Source: an uncultured Lachnospiraceae bacterium (GTDB lineage: Bacteria > Bacillota > Clostridia > Lachnospirales > Lachnospiraceae). Taken from it: a stretch of DNA of 5,513 nt. The stretch spans positions 1-5,513 of the forward strand of contig CABRSG010000170.1 in assembly GCA_902473545.1 (NCBI GenBank), given 5' to 3'. A program made the translations under genes and the position numbers. Under the pieces are notes generated by a model. It was not told the origin of the DNA. It saw nothing but the letters and a program-made list of their open reading frames with translations, and ran no database searches. Of the stretch, positions 1 through 3,977 are shown piece after piece. Position 1 is the stretch's first letter. Each line of letters opens with the position of its first letter.

Positions 1-408
1 CCCGACAGCCCGACGCCTGGGAATGATCACGCCGTGCGCACCCGCAAGGTTCGCGGTACGGATGATTGCACCCAGATTGTGCGGATCCTCGATGCCGTCC
101 AGCAGAAACAGAAACGGCGGTTCACCCTTTTCCTCTGCGCTTTTCAGAATATCGTCCACCTCCGCGTACTCATACGCAGCAGCGTAGGCAATCACTCCCT
201 GATGCCTGCCCGTCTCGCTCATCTGGTCAAGACGCTCTTTTGCGACAAATTGCAGAAGGGTGTCATGCTTTTTCGCCTCCCGGATAATCGTGCGCACCGG
301 ACCGTCCTGACAGCCGTCCAGCACGAACAGCTTGTCAATCGGCTTGCCGGAACGAAACGCTTCGATCACCGCATTTCTTCCCTCTATTGTCAGTTCTTCA
401 TATCTCAT
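1..408 (-). CDS. rlmB: 23S rRNA (guanosine-2'-O-)-methyltransferase RlmB, SpoU/TrmH family, 3' end cut off by window
   Basis: The frame reads 136 codons from ATG 408-406 to the window edge with no stop. It starts MRYEELTIEGRNAVIEAF, the usual opening of RlmB, followed by the small substrate-binding domain (about residues 3-80, with 'PIDKLFVLDG' and 'RLDQMSETGRHQGVIAYA'). The SPOUT methyltransferase domain begins at about residue 97 with 'FLFLLDGIEDPHNLGAIIRT', the diagnostic SpoU motif 1, and then 'GAHGVIIPRRRAVG'. The later motifs that form the SAM-binding trefoil knot lie outside the window. Known members use SAM to methylate the ribose of a conserved 23S rRNA guanosine (G2251 in E. coli) in the peptidyltransferase centre. 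A GAGGG ribosome binding site precedes the ATG. The gene lies 125 bp downstream of mrnC on the same strand and is probably read with it. The exact target nucleotide is inferred from the family; a related TrmH-family enzyme of different specificity is the main alternative. Confidence 0.94.
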   Translation of the reverse strand, partial: MRYEELTIEGRNAVIEAFRSGKPIDKLFVLDGCQDGPVRTIIREAKKHDTLLQFVAKERLDQMSETGRHQGVIAYAAAYEYAEVDDILKSAEEKGEPPFLFLLDGIEDPHNLGAIIRTANLAGAHGVIIPRRRAVG

Positions 409-427
409 ATGGTTCCCTCACTGTGTG

Positions 428-527
428 TCATTTCCGTGATATTTCAGGCAGCTCCGCCATCAGTCTCCGTAAAGCTTACAGCAGACTGCTCCGCCTCTCA
501 TCTCCGCAATATTCCAGGCAGACTGCC
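428..527. repeat. Imperfect 24-bp direct repeat and paired 11-bp palindromes in the mrnC-rlmB spacer
   Basis: Positions 428-451 and 498-521 are direct repeats matching at 20 of 24 positions. Both start TCAT.TCCG and end CAGGCAG, and they are 70 bp apart. Two odd palindromes of form RGCAGACTGCY lie at 480-490 and 517-527, and CTCCGCC recurs nearby. The 125-bp spacer holds no convincing ORF (the longest on the coding strand is about 13 codons) and no clear promoter or terminator. It may form RNA structure between the two cistrons, or be a degenerated duplication. The role is unknown. Confidence 0.45.
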
Positions 528-533
528 ACGCCG

Positions 534-1001
534 CTAATCTGCACCGTTGTCCGGACAGATTTCCGGACCGCCCTTTTCTGTCTGCAGTCCGACCTGCATA
601 AGATCGACAATCCGCGTCATATCTTTTTTCAGATACAGGTAGCCCATCAGTGCCTCCAGCCCGGTCGCCTTGTGGTAATCGGAATGGGTGGCGTTTTTTG
701 CCTTGGTGTGCGGCTTTGCGTTGTGCCCGCGCCGATAAACGGCGATCTCCTCCTCTGTGAGAAGCGGCATGATTTTTTCGATCATCGCCGCCTGCGCAGA
801 CGCCTTTACCAAAAGGCTCGCCTGCCGGTGAAGCTTCTGCACCTGGCAGTTTTTCTGACGCACAAGCATCGTGCGGATGATCAAATCAAAAATATCATCC
901 CCGATATACGCCAGCACCAACGGAGAATACTCCCGAAGGTCGGCCTCCGGGAGATTTAATTTTTCGTCAAGGTAAGCAAGGAAATCTACGCTCTCTCCCA
1001 T
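534..1001 (-). CDS. mrnC: Mini-ribonuclease III (Mini-III), 23S rRNA maturation
   Basis: This 155-residue protein has the length and motifs of Mini-III: an RNase III catalytic domain without the double-stranded RNA-binding domain. 'LAYIGDDIFDLIIRT' (residues 30-44) holds the first acidic catalytic motif, probably D35. 'YRRGHNAK' (89-96) matches the family's RRGRNAK signature. 'SDYHKATGLEALMGYLYL' (107-124) holds the second catalytic motif, probably E116. The known Bacillus enzyme works as a dimer and uses a divalent metal to cut double-stranded 23S rRNA precursor near both mature ends. The start ATG (1001-999) lies inside the end of cysS, giving a 16-bp overlap. An AGAAGG ribosome binding site lies in the last cysS codons, which suggests translational coupling. 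The final 15 or so residues (TEKGGPEICPDNGAD) are an unconserved-looking tail. Identification is firm; the rRNA substrate is inferred from the family. Confidence 0.94.
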   Translation of the reverse strand: MGESVDFLAYLDEKLNLPEADLREYSPLVLAYIGDDIFDLIIRTMLVRQKNCQVQKLHRQASLLVKASAQAAMIEKIMPLLTEEEIAVYRRGHNAKPHTKAKNATHSDYHKATGLEALMGYLYLKKDMTRIVDLMQVGLQTEKGGPEICPDNGAD

Positions 1002-2395
1002 TTTACACCTTCTCTGGTATCCTTTAAGATAATGCCCTTGCCGAGCAGAATATCGCGGATCTCATCGGCGCGCGCGAAATTCTTTGCTTTTCTCGCCGCC
1101 TGGCGCTCCTCGATCATCGCCTCGATATCTGCATCCAGCATTTCTTCTTTTCTCTCAACGATCAGACCAAGGATGTCGGAAAGCTCCACGATTTTATCCT
1201 TCACCGTCTCCGCAAACGCTTTCGAGCTGTCTGCCGTCACGTTGGTGTTTGCAAATTTCACCAGCTCAAAGATTGCCGAAACCGCGTCCGCTGTGTTGAA
1301 ATCATCATCCATTGCCTCGTCAAACTTATTTTCATACTCCGCAAGCGCCTTCAGAGTCTCCGCCTCAGCTTCGCCAAGCTGCTCTGACGCCGCCTTGCCC
1401 GCAAGGAATTTCAGATTTTCGACCGCATTAACGATACGCTCCAGACCGTTTTTGGATGCTTCCATCAACTCCGCGCTGAAATTGAGCGGGCTGCGGTAAT
1501 GCGCACTCAGCATAAAGAAGCGCAGCACCTGCAGATCATATTTCTCGCTAATCTCGCGCACGGTGAAGAAGTTTCCCAGAGATTTGGACATCTTGCGGTT
1601 GTCAATATTCAAAAAACCATTGTGCATCCAGTAACGCGCAAAAATTTTGCCGTTGCAGCATTCGCTCTGTGCAATCTCGTTTTCATGATGCGGAAAGATC
1701 AGATCCTCGCCGCCCGCATGGATGTCGATCTCTTCGCCGAGGTATTTCTTTGACATCACGGAGCACTCGATATGCCAGCCCGGACGTCCCTGGCACCACG
1801 GAGACTCCCAGTATGGCTCTCCTTCTTTTTTCGGCTTCCAAAGTACGAAATCCAGCGGATCCTCCTTCTGTTCTTCGCCGGAAACGAGCAGAGAGCGGTT
1901 GCCCCCGCGCAGGTCGTCCAGATTTTTATGTGACAATTTTCCGTATTCTTTGAATTTACGCGTACGGAAATAAACCGTGCCGTCCGCCGCCGGATAAGCA
2001 TAGTCCTTCTCGATCAGATTAGAAATCATCTCGATCATCCCGTCGATCTCCTGTGTCGCAAGCGGATGCGTGGTGGCAGGCTTTACGTTCATGCCCTCCA
2101 TGTCCTTCTTGCACTCCGCAATGTAGCGCTGGGAGATCTCATCCGCCGTGACGCCCTCCTCCATTGCCTTCTTGATAATTTTGTCATCCACATCCGTGAA
2201 ATTCGACACGAAGTTTACGTCGTAGCCCTTGTGCTCCATGTAACGGCGCACCGTGTCGAACACGATCATCGGGCGCGCGTTGCCGATATGGATAAAGTTG
2301 TAGACCGTCGGTCCGCAGACATACATGCTCACCTTCCCCGGCACCAGCGGCACAAATTCTTCTTTTTGCTTTGAAAGCGTGTTATATATTTTCAT
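986..2395 (-). CDS. cysS: Cysteinyl-tRNA synthetase (class I)
   Basis: The full-length protein has 469 residues, normal for bacterial CysRS, and charges tRNA-Cys with cysteine using ATP in the cytoplasm. The class I HIGH signature is 'HIGN' at residues 36-39, after 'YVCGPTVYNFI'. The KMSKS loop is exact at 268-272. The zinc ligands that select cysteine are in place: C27, C211 (in 'HIECSVM'), H236 and E240 (in 'PHHENE'). After the Rossmann core and the 'DLQVLRFFMLSAHYRSPLNFS' stem-contact region comes the helical DALR-type anticodon domain (about 315-415). The C-terminal part shows the common 'ARADEIRDILLGKGIILKDT..GVKW' ending. The ATG at 2395-2393 has GGAG eight bases upstream; an earlier ATG 14 bases upstream is out of frame. 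The gene is first in a unit with mrnC and rlmB, and a strong promoter lies just upstream. No defect is seen. Confidence 0.99.
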   Translation of the reverse strand: MKIYNTLSKQKEEFVPLVPGKVSMYVCGPTVYNFIHIGNARPMIVFDTVRRYMEHKGYDVNFVSNFTDVDDKIIKKAMEEGVTADEISQRYIAECKKDMEGMNVKPATTHPLATQEIDGMIEMISNLIEKDYAYPAADGTVYFRTRKFKEYGKLSHKNLDDLRGGNRSLLVSGEEQKEDPLDFVLWKPKKEGEPYWESPWCQGRPGWHIECSVMSKKYLGEEIDIHAGGEDLIFPHHENEIAQSECCNGKIFARYWMHNGFLNIDNRKMSKSLGNFFTVREISEKYDLQVLRFFMLSAHYRSPLNFSAELMEASKNGLERIVNAVENLKFLAGKAASEQLGEAEAETLKALAEYENKFDEAMDDDFNTADAVSAIFELVKFANTNVTADSSKAFAETVKDKIVELSDILGLIVERKEEMLDADIEAMIEERQAARKAKNFARADEIRDILLGKGIILKDTREGVKWERA

Positions 2396-2440
2396 AATGC
2401 AAGCTCCATTTTGTAAATAAATTTTCCCGTTGTCTTCCCT

Positions 2441-2469
2441 AGTGTATTAAATTTTTCCGGTTTTGTCAA
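2441..2469 (-). promoter_or_regulatory. Sigma-A-type promoter of the cysS operon
   Basis: On the minus strand TTGACA (2469-2464) is separated by exactly 17 bp from TACACT (2446-2441). The -35 is a perfect consensus, and the -10 matches TATAAT at four of six positions. Transcription should start near 2434, giving a leader of about 38 bases that ends in the GGAG ribosome binding site. The position directly before cysS supports the call. Confidence 0.82.
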
Positions 2470-2475
2470 CCGGAA
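2455..2475. promoter_or_regulatory. 21-bp dyad overlapping the cysS -35 box, possible operator
   Basis: TTCCGGTT (2455-2462) and AACCGGAA (2468-2475) are perfect 8-bp inverted arms around a 5-bp centre. The -35 hexamer (2464-2469) lies inside the dyad, so a dimeric protein bound here would block RNA polymerase. In either direction the arms lack a following T-run, so this is not a terminator. The regulator is unknown and I do not match it to a named operator. Confidence 0.5.
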
Positions 2476-2582
2476 GCGGCATAGCGAAATCTATCTATAG
2501 TAAACACCCTGCAAGTATAAACAGTACCAATATAATCTAACAGCATTCACTAGCAATTTTTTTAAATAATTAGAGACGTAAG

Positions 2583-2675
2583 TTAATCAACAGCTAATCC
2601 GCTCACTTTTTCCAACTTATCTGAAATAGTCAATACATCTTTGCTAATTTCCTCATTATCCCGTAAACAATTCAT
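2583..2675 (-). CDS. Possible 30-residue small protein downstream of the KilA-N gene
   Basis: ATG 2675-2673 opens a 30-codon frame ending in TAA at 2585-2583. AAGG lies six bases before the ATG. The product (MNCLRDNEEISKDVL...VSGLAVD) is acidic and looks like one amphipathic helix from about residue 8 to 25, with hydrophobic residues at I10, V14, I17, L21 and V24. I do not recognise it. It begins 53 bp after the KilA-N stop and would be co-transcribed with it. The same frame is closed by stops just upstream, so it could also be the surviving tail of a decayed gene. Length alone gives weak statistical support. Confidence 0.35.
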   Translation of the reverse strand: MNCLRDNEEISKDVLTISDKLEKVSGLAVD

Positions 2676-2728
2676 AGCATACCTTATTCATTATATTATG
2701 GGTTCGACATCACCTTCTGTTTAGGAAA

Positions 2729-3598
2729 TCAATTATTTTTAACATTATCGCCAATAATATTCTTCTTCAACACTTCTATCGTTTCTTTATTCTTTTTAAG
2801 AATCTCAAGCTGTCGATACGCCTTTTCTCTCAATATTTTCAATCTTTCAATTTTAGGAACTTCCTGTCTTATCAAATCAGCGTTAGTATCTTCCAGATTG
2901 ATAAGTACCACCAATTCTTCTGCTGAAGCAAAATCTCTGATATTAGGCGTTTTGCCGCTTATTCCTTTTTCATTTCTCCACTGCGCTGCTGTTTTTCCAA
3001 ACAAAGCCATGTTAAGAATATCTGCCTCTGAAGCATATGTATAAGCCATTTCCTGCGGAGATAATGTCGGTGTTATCAGAAATTCCTTTACTGCATCTGT
3101 ATGGATACGATAATTTATTTTTGAAAGTTCTCTCTTTGCATCCCAACCTATCGCAAGCCGATTTGCTTCATCTTTCTTTAATCTCTGGTAATCCTTAATA
3201 ATGTAGAGCTTAAATTCTGGCGAAATCCAAGACGCGAATTCAAAAGCTATATCTGTATGAGCATAAGTACCGCCATATCGTCCTGATTTTGATACGATAC
3301 CGATTGCATCCGTTGCTTTTATCCATTGCTGTGGTGTCAATGTAAACGCATTATCTCCCGACTCCGCTTTAAACCTATCGAATTCGATAGGTTTAAAATT
3401 GGGATTGTGAATCTGTTCCCACAACCCCAAGAATGAGATCGTGGAATGATTCCGCATCCAGTTCGCAACCACGATAAACGCATTATCTGGATTTTTATAC
3501 TTAGCAATGTCTGTTATAGATATGTAGGCTTCTTCGTTTACGACATCACCCATCACTCTTATCTCTGTTCCATTGGCGTCTATTTTCATATTTTTCAT
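2729..3598 (-). CDS. KilA-N domain-containing DNA-binding protein
   Basis: The protein has 289 residues. The KilA-N domain spans about residues 18-140 and is easily read: 'YISITDIAKYKN' (25-36), 'ANWMRNHSTISFLGLWEQ' (45-62), 'FTLTPQQWIKATDAIGI' (85-101) and 'SGRYGGTYAHTDIAFEFASW' (105-124). KilA-N domains are DNA-binding modules found in phage antirepressor-like proteins, large DNA viruses and many bacterial accessory genes. Residues 165-235 ('YASEADILNMALFGKTAAQWR', 'NIRDFASAEELVVLINLEDTNA') form the second conserved part of this bacterial subgroup, and about 245-282 look like a Lys/Glu-rich coiled coil that could dimerise. There is no signal peptide or membrane segment. The start is not certain: a strong GGAGAGGAG lies 14 bases before ATG 3598, farther than usual, and Met4 is farther still. 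The frame is open for 28 more codons upstream but has no standard start. The gene is AT-rich, unlike cysS and the acetyltransferase, which suggests transfer. Its function in the cell is unknown. Confidence 0.92.
   Translation of the reverse strand: MKNMKIDANGTEIRVMGDVVNEEAYISITDIAKYKNPDNAFIVVANWMRNHSTISFLGLWEQIHNPNFKPIEFDRFKAESGDNAFTLTPQQWIKATDAIGIVSKSGRYGGTYAHTDIAFEFASWISPEFKLYIIKDYQRLKKDEANRLAIGWDAKRELSKINYRIHTDAVKEFLITPTLSPQEMAYTYASEADILNMALFGKTAAQWRNEKGISGKTPNIRDFASAEELVVLINLEDTNADLIRQEVPKIERLKILREKAYRQLEILKKNKETIEVLKKNIIGDNVKNN
3368..3397. repeat. Perfect 30-bp palindrome inside the KilA-N coding sequence
   Basis: The left half TTTAAACCTATCGAA (3368-3382) is the exact reverse complement of the right half (3383-3397), with no spacer; the match stops at the next base on each side. 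It encodes roughly residues 68-77 of the KilA-N protein (FKPIEFDRFK). A nine-base piece of the half-site, AACCTATCG, occurs again at 3145-3153. It could be an internal operator bound by the KilA-N dimer, or a hairpin in the mRNA. The palindrome is certain; any role is inference. Confidence 0.9.
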
Positions 3599-3681
3599 AA
3601 AGTCTTTAAAATCTCCTCTCCAGTATGGTTTTCTTATTATAATCTGCAGACCATTATATATTCTTCTTCGTTTTGATCTTA

Positions 3682-3710
3682 ATTATACAGGGAAATATGA
3701 ACAATTTCAA
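3682..3710 (-). promoter_or_regulatory. Sigma-A-type promoter of the KilA-N gene
   Basis: On the minus strand TTGAAA (3710-3705) is followed after exactly 17 bp by a perfect TATAAT (3687-3682). The start point would be near 3675, giving an AT-rich leader of about 76 bases that contains GGAGAGGAG at 3621-3613. The promoter lies downstream of the acetyltransferase terminator, so the KilA-N gene appears to be transcribed on its own. Confidence 0.75.
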
Positions 3711-3792
3711 TTCCCGCGCCAGCTTAAAGCGCAATGCCGCCTGCGCCATACCGTTTATTGTCCGCTCCGTTCACAGTAATCCATACCGGACT

Positions 3793-3816
3793 AAAAACCG
3801 TCCACTGGACGTTTTT
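3793..3816. terminator. Second terminator-like hairpin in the spacer
   Basis: CGTCC (3799-3803) and GGACG (3807-3811) form a five-pair stem with a three-base loop, flanked by A5 (3793-3797) and T5 (3812-3816). Only a bulged C at 3798 interrupts the extended stem. Read on the minus strand it is a stem followed by GTTTTT, so it could back up the terminator at 3868-3898. The core stem is short, so the call is weak. Confidence 0.4.
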
Positions 3817-3867
3817 GTCGTATGCATGGCAACACAGACAGTTCAGCCAGACTGCCCTGTTATCTAC

Positions 3868-3898
3868 AAAAATCCCATCACAAAGCGATGAGATTTTT
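3868..3898 (-). terminator. Rho-independent terminator after the acetyltransferase gene
   Basis: On the minus strand the sequence folds into a continuous 14-pair stem with two G-T wobbles and a TTT loop: AAAAATC at the base pairs with GATTTTT, then CATC with GATG nearer the loop. The 3' arm ends in five Ts (3872-3868). It lies 79 bp past the acetyltransferase stop. The A-run on the other side makes it able to act in both directions, although no plus-strand gene is seen. Confidence 0.75.
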
Positions 3899-3921
3899 GC
3901 ACTCTTGTATCATTTTCTTAC

Positions 3922-3946
3922 GGTCTTTGCAGCGAGCACAAAGACC
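3922..3946. repeat. Inverted repeat just after the acetyltransferase stop
   Basis: GGTCTTTG (3922-3929) and CAAAGACC (3939-3946) are perfect 8-bp arms with a 9-base loop. No T-run follows on either strand, so it is not a terminator by itself. It may stabilise the 3' end of the acetyltransferase mRNA. The base pairing is clear; the role is not. Confidence 0.5.
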
Positions 3947-3977
3947 TGTCTGAGCTGTTACGACACAGACTGTCTGC

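Larger units (their letters stand above)
2396..2728. other. AT-rich spacer between the KilA-N gene and cysS
   Basis: This 333-bp gap holds a possible 30-codon ORF at 2583-2675, then about 110 bp in which I see no gene or clear signal, then the cysS promoter and its dyad at 2441-2475. I find no GC-rich hairpin followed by a T-run on the minus strand, so there is no good terminator for the KilA-N transcript and read-through into cysS is possible. I see no T-box: only about 38 bases separate the predicted transcription start from the cysS ATG. Confidence 0.6.
3599..3977. other. Spacer between the acetyltransferase and the KilA-N gene
   Basis: This 379-bp gap contains three hairpins (3793-3816, 3868-3898, 3922-3946), the KilA-N promoter (3682-3710) and an AT-rich leader (3599-3680). 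A GC-richer block at about 3711-3860 stays open for 61 codons on the minus strand (3909-3724) without a usable start and across the terminator. It also holds a 64-codon ATG frame on the plus strand (3697-3891) with AGGG before the ATG. Neither product is recognised, and the two overlap on opposite strands, so I call neither a gene. The block may be a remnant or an interspersed repeat. Confidence 0.5.

Noticed and set aside
34..959. Plus-strand ORFs across rlmB, mrnC and the spacer
   Set aside because: They are antisense shadows of well-supported minus-strand genes and show no family motifs.
2396..2440. T-box riboswitch before cysS
   Set aside because: The predicted leader is only about 38 bases, far too short for a T-box, and no AGGGTGGNACCGCG-like core is present anywhere in the spacer.
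2455..2475. Terminator for the KilA-N transcript
   Set aside because: On the minus strand the hairpin is followed by A-rich rather than T-rich sequence, and it coincides with the cysS promoter.
2729..3598. Prophage or complete mobile element around the KilA-N gene
   Set aside because: No integrase, transposase, phage structural gene or flanking direct repeat could be found within the window.
3653..3682. Alternative KilA-N promoter (TTAAGA, 18 bp, TATAAT)
   Set aside because: The -35 matches at only four of six positions, while TTGAAA-17-TATAAT just upstream is clearly better.
3697..3891. 64-codon plus-strand ORF with AGGG before its ATG
   Set aside because: No recognisable domain, it runs antisense through the promoter spacer and terminator hairpins, and no convincing promoter precedes it.
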